This document shows positions 25,744 to 38,194 of a DNA stretch of 64,000 bases, in pieces. The stretch covers positions 1 to 64,000 of the forward strand of contig JAYKXP010000055.1 in the NCBI GenBank assembly GCA_037176845.1, written 5' to 3'. Each line of letters begins with the position of its first letter. Positions within the stretch are counted from its first letter, which is position 1. The position numbers and the translations under genes were made by a program. Below the pieces are notes generated by a model. That model saw only the letters and a program-made list of their open reading frames with translations, had not been told where the DNA came from and searched no databases. This stretch comes from Paramarasmius palmivorus. Lineage: Eukaryota; Basidiomycota; Agaricomycetes; Agaricales; Marasmiaceae.

Positions 25744-26882
25744 TCACGAGCGCAGGGGATACGGATTTTTCATCAGCCTTTTCATCATCTTCCGCTCTTC
25801 CTTCGTCATCGAAACCCTCTCCTTGACATACTCAAAAATCTTCCCCTGCATGCATGCCTCGTGCAGCTTCACCTCGTCAAAGTCCTTGGCCTGAAATACT
25901 GCACGGTATTTATGCGCCAATGCGTCTCGTTCCGCTGGTGTTTTGCAATTGAAGAAACCATAGTCCACGTTGACCGCTGGCTCCATTGTGTCATTGATAA
26001 AACATCGTTTGAGCACCAGACTGAATATAGGAGAGGGGATGACCAAACGATGCGTAGCTTCTCGAGAAATCCGGTCTCCAGTCTGGCGCGTAGAGTCACA
26101 CCGTGCTCCTCCATCAAGTCGTATACCGTATTCGACTTGTAGGCGCTGTAATACTCCTCGAAAGTGCAAGTCTCGAAAAGTTTGATATACATTCTCGAGA
26201 CCTGCATTTCGTGATACTCATCTCTAGCCACACAGTATCCACCTCGTAACCACATATCCATGTCAGGAGGAGGATGGCTGCTGGAGCAGATCATCGCATA
26301 GTGCCAAAAACATTCCTGCTTCCCTTCTGGCCATGACCGAAGCTCGGTACTCTGATCCCTTCCGATGCGCTCCCAAGCCTTCTTCATCATCCTGTCCCTC
26401 AATGCCTCCGGTTGATGCTCCTCTGGAATTGGCTCGGAACCGTCAAGTACCCACTGGTTCTGTAAGAACCAAGGGAAGTATCCCCCACGGTGCTGCTCTG
26501 GGTATGAATAGAATACCTCCTTGATCTTCTGAACCAATATACCATCTTTCCTCCATCGATGTAATTCCTTCGCCGTCAAGTCTCGCTTGATATAGGTAAG
26601 CCCCTGAAAAAGGCCAAGGAGTTCGCTCGCAAACTCTCCAGCCCTCTCAAACCCATAATCCTCGCGTGTCTGCGGATCAGAGGGAAGGAGGTCTCGTCTG
26701 CAGGCCTGTAGCATAAAGTGACCGGTATGGATGGGCACTTTACAGCGCCAGATATGTATCTCCCAATTCGAGACCTGGCATTTCTTTGAGCAATAGTAGA
26801 CGGACTGACAGCCGGCGCATTTCAATTTCCCCTCGTTTTGGCAGTCATCGCCCACGAAATCATGGCCAGAACATTTGGGCAT
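25744..26882 (-). CDS. MYND zinc-finger protein with a frame break
   Basis: Reading from Met at 26882, residues 4-45 form a MYND finger: paired Cys at 4/14, then KCAGCQSVYYCSKKCQ, and a final H...C pair at 41/45. A long C-terminal region of the kind found in agaricomycete MYND proteins follows (AYKSNTVYDLMEEHGV, RARLETGFLEKL). Near 26050 the frame changes. The continuation (MEPAVNVDYGFFNCKTP, YRAVFQAKDFDEV, RLMKNPYPLRS) lies in a frame one base off and ends at 25744. I found no intron with usable ends and phase there. The simplest reading is a one-base loss, either a sequencing slip or a recent inactivating mutation. If intact it would be about 379 aa and probably act in protein binding. Confidence 0.85.
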
Positions 26883-27421
26883 CGTCGTCAGGGTTCTGTG
26901 CAAGTCTGGGAATGATAAGAACATTAGCGAAATGTTGGGATTTGGAAGCATTTGAGCATTTGAAGAGATATGCACGTACCGGTGGGATCCAAAAGCGTCG
27001 TATAACAGCAAGACTGCCAGTGGTGATGATGGAAGTGGAGAAGAGATATGGGGTCGTCCGCTCTTGGGCCACTAATTGGGACCCACACACACAGCCCACA
27101 CTTACAGTCGGGAACCAATGTGACGCGTGAGGCGGAACTTGCCATCTCTTCTTTCGACTGTCATCAATGTCATCTCTCCTTATCTGGGCCTTTCGCATTC
27201 AGCTGATCTGATGAGGAGTTCAGGAGATACATAGGTAGCTCTCGCTCAACAGGAATGAGCAGTTATGGCCGGTGCTTTGGCAGAGATTGAGAAGGAACGC
27301 ATGGGAGAGGCGGAGTGTCGGATAAGACAAAGGGGAGATACTCCCGCAGAGGGAATGAATGGTGGTGGTATTTTCGTCGATATTGTTCCTGATACCGGAT
27401 TGTAAATGAATAGTGTCGTAT

Positions 27422-27727
27422 TTATCCTGATACCCGGGGGGCTTCAAGAAGGAATGCCAATAAAATGTTGCCGCACGGAGGGATGAGAGTCAGCAGATAT
27501 GGCGTACGACCTATTTTTAACCCTTTGCTCGCCAACTGGTCGACGATTGGAAGGAACCCGTGTTTTTTATTCCGCGGACCTGCGCCGGACCTCCGGACCG
27601 CACCATACACGATCATCCCGAATGCCAGAATACCCACCACTGCATCCCGGGAACGGTCCAGGGAAGCTCTCCCGAATGCGATGTTCTCCTCGTTGTCAAC
27701 ATCCAGTACCACCATATCATCTGTCAT
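27422..27727 (-). repeat. Dispersed DVDNEE fragment, copy 2 (longest frame)
   Basis: This copy keeps an open frame of 101 aa: MTDDMVVLDVDNEENIAFG, a hydrophobic stretch GILAFGMIVYGAV, then RRSGAGPRNKKHGFL and a second hydrophobic part. It may be the least damaged version of a small membrane protein. The other copies are broken. The plus-strand CCGGACCTCCGGACCGC motif is part of the codons for the RRSGAGPRN segment. Confidence 0.45.
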
Positions 27728-28201
27728 TCCTCAGCCTTTCTCAACCAGTATAACGTTGAGCCGATGAGAAAACACACCAAAGCCGTTCCGCTTTAGGCCT
27801 GGCGCTGTAAAAGATGTAGATTTGAAAAACATCTAGAGATGCACGAGCATTGGCCTTGGTAAAAAAAAAACGCAGACGAGAGAGCGTGCCAATACCGCTA
27901 GTAACACGTTTAGTACACCAAGCCCCAGTTTATTTCTGCGTTACGTGGCAGCAGGGAAGACTCGAACCTTCCAGATCCAAACCACGCATGATAGCGTCCA
28001 CTGCGGAGGAGACCAAGACAGACAGCGCTATATCTTACATGAAGTCGGACTTTGTTTTGGCTATTGAAACGGTTTCCTGTTTCTGAAATGATTGTGTGTT
28101 CATAATATATAGTAATAAATACATTTGCAGGCTCGAATAAGTTATGCTAATAAATATACCCCTTTGTTACGCCAAAGAATGTCCCCAGAAAGACACATGA
28201 A

Positions 28202-28955
28202 TCAATAAATCGTCTGCCACATCTTCTTCAGTGTCCTGCCAACACTGCTTCTCCTCGATGAAGTAGACACCCGGGAAGATATCGAGAACTGGGACCCAAC
28301 CAACTCCTTGAAGTAGTACATCTTGGATGCACATTCCTCGTCATCAGAATCGGAAAAGTTGTCATCCCATGAATCGTCATAAACCACCGGCTCGAAGACC
28401 TTCTCCGTAATCGTAGGCGCAAAGCGCACCTTTATCGCTTCGGCGCTTCGGTGCGAGGCGTCAGAAGAGTCTGAAGAGATTGACGAAGTATCGTCATCGG
28501 AGTCCTCGGATTCGGCGTCCCCGGAAAGAGCAACGATAGGCAAGTACGATGCTGTTGACACTTTTCTGCTTGATGATGTCGATGTCGATGGCAAACGCTG
28601 ACCGGTGTGCTGATAGTGTTTGCTTGTCTGGGTGAAGCGAGAGATGGGCTTCTCCATGATTTCTGGTCTTTGTTCGTCCGACTCTAGCTCCTCCTCAACG
28701 GGAGCGACGTAGTGCTGTTAATAGAGAACGATCAGCCAATGTCGAGTAAATCATATTCCATTTTGACTTACTGGGTTGGGCACAACTCTGCCTCCAATGG
28801 TGAGGCTTGGTAACCGAGAGAGGCGAGCCATTTCTGCCTACAAGACAACAGTCAGTATGAGTTCAACAGTTGCAAGAAGCTCGACTAACCTGTGTCATTC
28901 TGGGCTTGCGAGCAGCCTGCTTCTTCTTGCTGTTGTAGAGCGATTGAGTGAACAT
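28202..28955 (-). CDS. Hypothetical Ser/Asp-rich protein (214 aa)
   Basis: Three exons fit exactly in phase 0: 28955-28890 (22 codons), 28837-28772 (22 codons) and 28714-28202. Introns are 52 and 57 bases (GTTAGT...TGTAG and GTAAGT...AACAG). The N-terminus is basic (YNSKKKQAARKPRMTQ). The middle is highly acidic and Ser-rich (DAESEDSDDDTSS). A KVRFAPTITEKVFEPVVYDD segment and a short basic end (RRSSVGRTLKKMWQTIY) follow. The KVRFAP element resembles a protein phosphatase 1 docking motif, but this is only a pattern match. I recognise no family. The clean introns make this a real gene in my view. Confidence 0.72.
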
Positions 28956-28959
28956 TTTT

Positions 28960-31278
28960 GAGTGAACTCGAGTGAGGAGTGTCAAAAGGAAGTCGCAATG
29001 TCAAACTAGAACTCGGGGTGATGAGTTGAGTTTGATGCTTTTCGGCCATTGTCAGCGGCCCGTATATATAGACAAGAAATGAACTCGATCAGGAGGCAAA
29101 ACAACGCGTATAGACCTTGAGTCTTACCTGCGGTTCATCATTGTCTGGTGACGTCGATGCGTCTCGTTTCAGACGACCATCATCATCCGAATCGCTGCTC
29201 TGAACTGTCTGAGTCGCGTCCCAGTCGCAGCGTCATCAGGTCTAGCTCGTCGAGAATGTTGATCCCAGTCAACTTTTCACCCTCTTCCTCCTTAAGCGCA
29301 GGTTACCCAAATCTCGCGCCAGCGTTAGGCAAAAGTATCTCATAACGAAGTCATATTGCTAGAGTTCCAAGGAGAATTCGAAGTTGAAACTGTTACATCG
29401 GATAGGACAGAAAGAGATGGGAAGGTGGTTTTGAAACTGCTCTATAATGTCCTAGTCAAATCCGACTAGCTATAGTTCATGAGTCTGTGGTTGTCTGTTG
29501 TTAGATCCATGTCGTCCATACAATTTTGAAGACGAGCCGCGTGAGACGAGATGAGTGTTGTTTGAAAGGGGCCGGCCGTGATTTCATACGCGCTTGCTCT
29601 CGACTCTTTTCCACCACAAGTGACCACAAAATTGTCCTATTCATCTCATTCATGGCTGTACGTGTCTCTCATGTACAGGTAGCCATATGTGCGTATCTTC
29701 TTGTCCATACTGGTTATCTACGTACGACTGAGAGTCTCTCCCTAGTGCATCATCTTATCCGAAGCCTTCCGCTACGAGCTTTTTGGTCATCCCCAACAAC
29801 TACCTTTTCGCCGTATGTACCTTCCGATAAAATATGCCCAACAACTCCGCATCGACACTGCCTAGCTCCAACACGCTCGATTTCCCTCGCCCTTTCGTTT
29901 GTCACAAATAAGGATACCACACTACCACATTCATCCATCCGCCATTTACCGAACATCTATTCCAAAGCCTCCAATTCGATCTCCCAAGCTCGGTACCCAT
30001 AGCCTGTTCTGTTCAAAGGCACCAATGGGGACGAAAGCCTCGTCTCGTCACCTTTTTTTCGGGGTCTGAATGCGGTGGTTTTAGGTCTTGAGAGGTTGGG
30101 AAGAGAAGGGGCAGTTTCGAAAGGCTTGGTGCCGTATATTAGTTGGGTGGTCTCGACGAAGAACAGAGAACCAGAATGGCAGGGTGTTGAAGAAACACCA
30201 TCCAGAATTCGAAGCCATATCCAACTCAACTTCGTCTTCACTCCTCGCCTGTCCTCGCCCAAATCCATTCCCAATCTAACGCGTACAAGAAGTAGAGACC
30301 GCGAAGAAGACCTGAGCTGCTCGTCGTTCAGCTCCTCTATCGAGCTCACCATTTGCGGCTGTATGCTCAGAACTTCGCTATCACAAATACTCGAACGGGT
30401 CTACATGGAAATGAACCAGCTCCAGCTTCAAAAAGAAAAGCAGAGTCAAGGAATCGGTTCAATGGGTCATCAGGTCATCGTTGAGAACTTTTTACACTCT
30501 CAGGTTCAGGTATGTAGGTTGCGTTCTTCTCATATTTAGTACTCAAACATACGTCTCAGGTGGCCCGAAACAAGCTCTTACTTGAGGATCCCGCAAGATC
30601 CTCCTTTGATCATCGTTACGTGCCTTGGGCCTCCGAAGACTTCCCTGATCCACTTGCTATGATATCGGACATCTGTTTTCCTCAGAGACGGCGGCAGTTT
30701 ACTCGTTAGTTATGCCAAAAGACCTCTTTCTATCTTGCCTAATGATTGCTGGACAGGAGCTTGAACAGGATGAACCAGCTTCTTTGTTCGGCATCTCTCT
30801 TCATAGCAGCTAGCTGACTGACGCGGAGCCGTTTCTGTTGAGGGTACGTTAGCCCCGTCTCTTAGCGGAGAGAGCACTGACTGACGAGATGGTTCAGACT
30901 CCAGACCTCATTCACGAAATCACGCATCCTTATGGATCGCCCGAAATCGCTACCGCTGCTGCTATGTATGTTCGATGATGGCCATTGGCCCTTGATCGAA
31001 CGACCGACGTTGTCCAGAGATTACGCTATTCACTACCCCGGATGGTTCGAACTTTTTCTGGGGGGCCTCGCAACTTCGCTCTTGGAGCCGGTTGGGAACT
31101 TTACAAAGACTTTGTTATTCGAACGGAGGATATGTGAACGTACATGAAGATAGTAAAAGGAGCAGCCATATTCAAAGCCATGAATATTTGAGACTCGTTC
31201 GTGAGATTGCCAGATTATGGAAAGCTGTCTCAAACACGAATCCAAAAGGCTACCACCCGTGACGCCGATGGAATAACT
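28960..31278. other. Mostly non-coding stretch with one weak gene candidate
   Basis: On the plus strand, 30360-30509 (SLSQILERVYMEMNQLQLQK) can be joined through a GTATGT...CTCAG intron (30510-30559) to 30560-30704 (VARNKLLLEDPARSSFDHRY, PWASEDFPDP). The start and end are unclear and the family is unknown. The rest holds nothing I can support. Confidence 0.35.
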
Positions 31279-32899
31279 TCACCTCCATTGAGGCTTCGAT
31301 CCTCCAACAGTTTGGGTACCAGTAGCTGACCTAGGCTGAATCTTTGCTCCGCGGTCGTGGTCATAGTGCTCGACGCAGCTCTTCGCGTTGTTCGTACACT
31401 CGAGCCACTCGAGCTAACAGCAGATCGGCCGGGCTTATGTTGAACTCGAGTTGTACCACCATCAGAGCGCCTGCTCGAAGCCTTTTCGGTGCGATTGTTG
31501 GGGAAGGTCGTTTAGACTGAGATGGTGCCTTTGGTGGTTGTTCAGATTCTATGAACAGTCAGTCTTTCGAGATATTGTAATAGAAGGTGAGGAAATGAGT
31601 TACGAGTGGTTTTTTTGCCTCGTACGGTTGGCCCGAGGTCTTGTGCCCTGGACTGGCATCGCTACGGTCATGGCAAGTCGATAACCTGATATCTTCCTGG
31701 GCAGCGTGTGTTCTGTTATTGAGCTTGGTACCAAAGGGTGCTGTTCATCAGATTCTCGTCGTCATCCAATTCTTCGATGTTACCCGAATCTTGACCTTTA
31801 CCAGTCTCTGACTGATCTACCTCAGAGCTAAGCTCTAAGCCCAGATATGTAAAAGGTATAAGACCTCCTGAAGGAGCTGATCCCATTCCTCGGGCTTGAT
31901 TTGTCGTCAAGTCTTCTCCGGGATGAGTCAAGTTGAATCGCCGAATGCCTCATACCCTCTGGAAGATCATCTTTAGACTTGGTCAGAACACACTCTGTGC
32001 AAAAAGAATGGGTAGGCTGCACCAATTACCAACCACAGGGCCAAGCTATTCACAAAAATGTCATCATAGCTGACCCCAAATTGAGATTGACACTATCATA
32101 CATAGGAAGAGCTACAGGATTAGTTAGAATACACATTGAGAAGGAAGAATGGGTATATTGTACTGACAGTCCTTCTTGACAAGATCGCTAAGGGTGTGCG
32201 AGAGTATCTGGAGAAGCCGGCCCAGATACCTCACATTTGACACTCGTTACCGGTGTATGTTCCATATCTGTGATTGGTGTCAAAATGCGCGCTAGGGAAG
32301 AAGAACGGGAGAGTGCCTCACGATGGAATATCAACATCGGGATCTTCGATAGGTTGATAGCGAACAAGTGAGGTGAACCGGGTTCTCTTCACGATAACGA
32401 TGAGCGAATAGATTTGAGCAAATGGATGAAATCTGACCGTATCTCCGAGAACGTTTGGAAGTCCATCTTCCAGACCTTCTTAGCGTCGACTCCTTCGTAC
32501 TTGACGAGGGTGAATTTGTTATTCTTATAGGGAAATAACGCGATGATTTGGGTTGTTACATGCGCTTTCAATCGTCCAAATCCCCTGCCACCACGGAAAT
32601 GCCACTCATATTGCGAAAGATCTTCGCGGTAGAGGTCCTCCAGAGCGATGACATCTCCGCGTTTCACCTCCCTGAACTAGAAATCATTTCGTTGAGTTGA
32701 TGAGAACTTATGCGATAGTAACATTTTCGCTCACCTCGCTATACTCTGCGTGTTTAGCCACTTCAGCTGCTTTGTATACGTAGTTTCCATGGACAATATT
32801 GGTTATGTTATTGCAATCGTTGAGCTGATTCCCTTCCACACGATTGACGGTGCACCTCGTCAGTGTGGTGGGCCTGAAGTAGGATAGCTCCTCTTCCAT
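31279..32899 (-). pseudogene. Array member C, frame-broken
   Basis: Exon 1 is intact: CTVNRVEGNQLNDCNNITN, ending HAEYSE. Exon 2 has VKRGDVIALEDLYREDLS and KYEGVDAKKVWK. The microexon is CTCTTCCTAT. In the helical exon the codons for SSPKEWDQ have lost one base (SSPRNGIS results). About 60 bases further on a second base is missing at the WGLELSSEV position, which creates a TAG. An acidic EELDDDENL stretch and a final GGSKPQWR ending (stop at 31279) still lie downstream. The gene was once full length and now probably encodes a shortened product or none. Confidence 0.7.
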
Positions 32900-32956
32900 T
32901 GTGGGCTTTCGAGGGTAAAGGATGCGGTGTGTAGAGCATGGTACGAAGTGCTGTGG

Positions 32957-33030
32957 ATTTTATATTCTGTGATAATGGGCTTTGACCGCTTGCCTATAGC
33001 AGGCCAGCAGGGTGGCGAAACAGGGATGCA
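32957..33030 (-). promoter_or_regulatory. Array-type promoter of member C
   Basis: In the gene direction GAATATAAAATCC lies about 60 bases before the start codon, preceded by TCAAAGCCCATTATC. The distal GCGAAACAGGG block is degenerate. Confidence 0.5.
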
Positions 33031-34387
33031 TAGGTTGACCAGTCAAATCGCAGCGCCGGCCGAGTCACGACCCTAAAACGTTCGGATTGATGAATCTTCT
33101 AGTGTCAGATGTGTGTTGGTGGCGTGCTGATACATGAGATACAATAAGTCTGGGATAGTAGATCACAGAGCTCTGCAAAGAATATGGTTGACGAGAGAAA
33201 CGTAGTGTGGGAAACCACATTTCCATACTGGCCAGGCGGCCCGATTCAGGTGACGTCAATTTTTTCCCTTCACGGTTCCAAACGTTCAACCACATCGCTG
33301 CCAACGACGTCAAACAAACTCATGTTCCCGGATTCTAAATCGACGAGTAGGTTCCTCATGACTTTGCCCTCTTTAACTTGTGCATGCTCTAAAAAGCATT
33401 CTCTAAGATCACATGCTGCAGACAGTGCCAGATAAACATACTCCCAAAGCTTCCTTGAAGGAAAGGTGTTAGGTCCTCGTTTAGTAAATGCCGAAAGCAA
33501 GTCCTGCTGTTAATAATCGGGAAATGTCATGTTGGAATCAGAGCGAAAGCCTTAGCCTTTTATTGCGATCTTGGATGATGTATCTAGTAAGTCATGATTT
33601 TACACGATACGTTTACTCCCTGTTCAAGTACTCATCCATTGCATTACACTCTTGACCTTTGTCTATTTCGTACGCGATACGTCACTTTGGGGGCCTTGAT
33701 TTGGGTGGGATGGTTGAGGTTGCATATCAGTCTTTTGACACTTGTACGCTTGTTTCATCGAGTCTAACAAATCAACTAAAGCGGTCTTCAGATTCATTTA
33801 TCACGACGCCAACACCTGAACATTGAAAATTGAAGAGAATGCTTATACCGTTTTGGATCTCGACGGTGAATTGGTTGGTAGTCGACTTGGGAATACCTTG
33901 CGCGTCCTCGCGATCATCTGGCGAGTCGGCGAACGCGGCGTTCGTTGAAAGCTGGTTTGGTCAACAGCACAGTCACCAGCGTGATCATTTGGTATGAGGA
34001 TAATGGACATGGATGCTACCAAATCGCTTCAACCCGGGAACTAGCATCCTTGCTATTCGGGTCTGCTGGAAAAAGGCGTGACATTGGTACGTTTCGTCTC
34101 AACAGTTTGTTTGTTTGTTGCACTCTAATTGATTCCTGAACCTTCTTTTGTGCTCTTTAACAGGCTTTCCGGTACTTTCGTTGATCTCGGGAGATTACCT
34201 CGAGGAATGCTTGCGGCATGCCGTAAATCGACCTCTCGTTGTTTTTGCTTTTGGTAAGGAGGCTTTGAACACGAGATCGTTGCTGCTATCTTGTTAGTCG
34301 GGATGAAGGCGATAATATGTGGAAACGATTGAAAGGGAGATAAAGAGGCTCTGCTTGCATCAGAATTGTAGGATGTGTGATGGAACT
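33031..34387. other. Gene-poor stretch
   Basis: A minus-strand frame at 33270-33500 (DLRECFLEHAQVKEGKVM, NLLVDLESGNMSLFDVVG) looks partly protein-like but has no known motif. The stretch 33.7-34.3 kb resembles 8.2-8.8 kb. Nothing else is supported. Confidence 0.35.
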
Positions 34388-34861
34388 GCTCAAGAGCTAA
34401 ATGCTAGAAAAGGAATAAATCCAGTGGTGTGTTTCGGCGTCTTATCCACTCTTTGTACTCTAGCCTGTACCTAATCCTTTTCCGTGCTCTTTCTTAGGCT
34501 TCTCCGGACTCTCGCTGATCTCAACTTGACTGCGTCATTAGGGTATGGTACCTCGATCCCTCAGTGTTTCCTCGATAATAACGCTCTCAGTGCCTGCAGC
34601 AGATAGCTCCGTTTCTCAACCCTTTGACATCAATCCAGCCTAGTACGCGAACAATAATGCGAACATCTCCCGTCCGACCAGATTCGGGGTTGACATTTAC
34701 AATATATACCATATCCTACGAGAGTGATGATAATTCGATTGATTGTTTAAGTCCTTTACGAAGGGTTAACTTTGCGATCAAGAATAGCTTGAATTCAGAC
34801 CATCTAGAATCGTCGTTGGTGTAACGCCTAGAGTACAAGTGTATACAATCTAATTCGTGAA

Positions 34862-36428
34862 TCAAACAAGCTGAGATCCATGTTTCAATGTCACTCCCTT
34901 GAAACGAGGGTATAAAATCCTGTCATCCTCCTCAGTATCGTCTTCTGGAACATCCGACTCAACGCAAAATACCAAGCCTTCCTTGTCATCTGTGATAGTT
35001 GTGCATATAAGCGTGACGGTTAACTAGAGGCCAGAGGAGAAAAAAAACGTACATTCGAATACGTCGACGGTCAAAGGGAGTGCATTCTGTGAGTACCCGA
35101 TCAAGGTAGGGCTATTCGGTAGACCATTTCTCACTACACGAATCGACACTGGGTGTGCCATTCAAGGATAGCTCGGAGTCGTAATCTTCGTCGTCGTCCA
35201 ACTCTGAAATGCATTAAGAGTATGTCTCCGGTCTTGATAAGGCACGTAGAAAACGTACGTTCGTCTGAATCAGAATTCTTTACCCTAACCCATTTGCGAT
35301 GATCACTGGCCTTGGCGTCTATCTCCAACCCAAAAAGACGTAAAAAGGCTAGGAACAGCCGAGTGAACTTTTCGCATTCCATTGGGCTTGCCCCACGTTT
35401 GTGTGTGTGATACAACGTCCGAAGTTGGTTCGCGGGGTGCACAATGCTTTCCGGAACACCATCCGAATTGCCTGCGAATTTGTCAGAAAGGATTATGAGT
35501 AAGAGGAGCGAGTAAGCAGCACCAACGACAAGTCGTGGAATAGGTAAACTATTGCACGAAAACATAATCAATAGTCCACTTTCAATTTGAAGTGGGAAGC
35601 AACATACAACGATGGAACTTTCAGAATTATTTTAGAATGCATTGAGAAGGAAGTGGGTATCTAGCACTGACATTTCTTCTCACGAAGATGGTCAAAAACG
35701 AGTGAGAGTGAAGTGAGAGCCCAGTCGAGCCACTCCACTGGTAGGCTTCTCGCCGGCAGATGTCCTAGATCTACAGATCATACAAACCCGTGAGTGTGCG
35801 CTGTACAGGACCTGGACAGCAAGACATCACCTTGATGGAATACCAGCATTGGGATGCTTGACTGGTTTATAGCAAATAGCTGGGGAAGGCCAGGAACTCT
35901 GGTTGAGGACGTCATTATCATCAGCGAACATCGTTACGAAGACTGGCATGATCCAACCTCATGCGGGAAAAGATTCGGAAGTCTCTCTTCCAAGCCTTTT
36001 CGGCATCCATTCCTTCGTACTTGACGACAGTGAACTTCGCGTCTCCATAGGAGAACAACGCGCTTGTTTGCGTCGTCACGCGGGCTTTCAGTCGCCCATA
36101 TACTCTACCTACACGGATCTGCCACTCCCACCGAGAAAGATCCTCTGAATATAGATCCTGTGATGCAATGATATCCCCGCGCTTCACCTTGTGAAACTGC
36201 AAAGTTTGCAGGTGAGAATGAAGTAATTATCCGAAATGTGCCACTTGTCCTCACCTCGTCATACTCCATACGTTCAACCCACTTCCGGACCGTATCCACG
36301 ATGGTCGTGTGTTGAATCAAGTTACCGTAGACAATAGTGGTTGTATTATTCGAATTGTTGAGCTGATGGCCTTGCACATTGTTGTAGCTTTCTGCGTTGA
36401 TTGTCGCTGAAGAGATCCGCAGGGCCAT
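34862..36428 (-). pseudogene. Array member D, interrupted near its end
   Basis: From Met at 36428, exon 1 reads MALRISSATINAESYNNVQG and NNSNNTTTIVYGN, ending MEYDE. Exon 2 has VKRGDIIASQDLYSEDLS and KYEGMDAEKAWKRDF. The microexon is TTCCATCGTT. The helical exon has SPMECEKFTRLFLAFLRLFG and DHRKWVRVKNSD. The next exon is acidic (LDDDEDYDSELSL) but meets TAG at 35114-35112, where the paralogue F continues through a few more codons. Beyond it an intron and a last acidic exon (EGLVFCVESDVPEDD, ending at 34862) are still recognisable. The product would end early, losing the final 60 or so residues. It is the pair of F in the duplication. Confidence 0.65.
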
Positions 36429-36429
36429 T

Positions 36430-38194
36430 CGATTCGTGTCCTCGAAAAAGGGTGATCCAAGTATGAGGCAAGACAGCTGGTGGAAGATAAGAAATACTGC
36501 AGCTAGGGTTACTGCACTTAAAAATATGTCAGCCACTAACTGATATATACACATACAAGGGCACCTTGCTGCCATGGATGTCAATACGAATAGAACATAT
36601 ATTGCGATAGCACTAGATCTGACGTGCTGTACCAGACCTGGACAGATCATTCTGTGTGTCAGGCCAATCCATAATGCGACTGATGAATGTGCAGGGTTCA
36701 CCGTGAACGTCGGGGGAAAGAAGACCTAGAGACTATTAGATGGAAACCAAACAAGTGGAGACGGACGCCCGAACGTGCATACTATGCTAGGCTTCGTCTT
36801 GGAGGAAGAACGAAAATTCAACTTGTTGCGCTGACCATAGGTATGAACATTGCCGCTCATAAGCGAAATGGCAATGAGGCAAGTTGCAAGGCCATCCACC
36901 GATTGCGGGTCCTGACCCAGACTACCTTCAGCGGTGTTCAGGGTCGTGAGTTCCTCGATACGCCACAATCAACCAGATTGCCGACAAGTTGGTTCAGTAT
37001 ATCATGAAGCACAATATCTAACCATTGTGGATGAATTGCGTTGACATTTACAGAAACATTGCGAGACGCACTCAGACTTCAGTATCCATTAGTCCTAATA
37101 CTTATCTTCGGCCTTCATGTCGTTTCCTGAGCCTAACCAAGCACTAACATGTCCCCCAGCGTTCAATTCTTGATATCTCGATGAAGAATAGGTGTCGCCA
37201 AAGCGGACACACGAGGACTCAGCGAAGCATACCTCGCCGGCATAAAGCAGCCCGAGTGAGATTGCGTTGAGGACAGTAGGACAGCGCTGAGAAGTCAAGG
37301 GCTTGTATCGGGGCTCTTAGCACCGTCTCTGGTAACGGAAAGGTTCCCTTAAGCTACAAATGCATGACAAGAATGTGAAACGATGACTCACTGACACTCA
37401 TTGAGTATGCATCTCCGCATATAATTCATCATGTTCATGTCCAGCAAGAAAGCCTAAGAGGCCGATGAATTGCTCAGTATATGTATACCTTTGAGGACTA
37501 AAGAGATGAAACGCAGCCTCACCGTGCTCTGGAATTCGCGATAGGTGTACCGCCGGGCATAGTCTCTCGGTCCGTATAGCTGGATCTGTATTTCTTCCGT
37601 GATGCGCCGGTATGTCAGGACGAAACACGTCGTAGAACCTGTATTGGAGCCAGTAGACCTGGATTTGTCGTTAGCAACCAATGAGCTATAACAAGATATT
37701 CTTTCTCACCGCCTGAAAATCGTCTTGCTGGTGCGAGCCGAGTATAAATATTATCCGTCGAGAGGCTTGCGGTAGGGAATTTGGTGACGATGTTCCTTGA
37801 TGGGCTACCGAAATGACGCGATAGCTTGAGCATACACAGTAGATCAAAGCAGCTAGAAAACATACCAGAGTGGTCGATGCTAACCGGGTCGATTACTTGC
37901 TTCGGCCATGCGTAGTGGGTGATGAACCAAGAGGTAGCGGAAAGACTGCAGCTTGAAGGTTCGGACCAGACCATCCGGCGTGCTATCTCTACCTCCACAT
38001 TCTGACAAAACCTCTTCACGAGCTACCAGTCCAAACGATCTCGCCTATGCTATCCTGACTTCACCCTAAGACGAGTATTCCTAGCTCTGTACATAATTGA
38101 TGTTTTGGTTGCAGTATAGGAAGCCGAGTGAACGTGTGTGGATGAACAAGCGAAATATGCGCGCGAAAGGAATGGCTTCTCGTCTCTGTAGGCT
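36430..38194. other. Gene-poor stretch with unknown remnant
   Basis: The minus strand at 37615-38019 reads IARRMVWSEPSSCSL and PKQVIDPVSIDHSG before a GTATGT site. The same blocks recur at 46.0-46.4 kb in the second duplication unit and more distantly near 17.5 kb. It is a decayed gene of unknown family. The upstream region of D lacks the TATA/GGGCTTTG block of the other members. Confidence 0.4.

Noticed and set aside
27950..27995. tRNA-like T arm on the minus strand (GGAAGGTTCGAGTCTTCC)
   Set aside because: The T-arm-like hairpin and a B-box-like GGTTCGAGTCT are present, but I could not fold an acceptor stem or a proper anticodon arm upstream. It may be a tRNA relic or chance.
29750..30352. 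Overlapping open frames on both strands at 29.5-30.4 kb
   Set aside because: They are long on both strands at once, lack motifs and do not splice to convincing neighbours, apart from a short piece noted at 30.36-30.70 kb.
36429..36701. Long N-terminal extension with a membrane segment for member D
   Set aside because: The open frame continues upstream to 36701, but relatives F, H and J start at the MAL/MAM/MQ position and the extension is not matched, so it is probably leader sequence.
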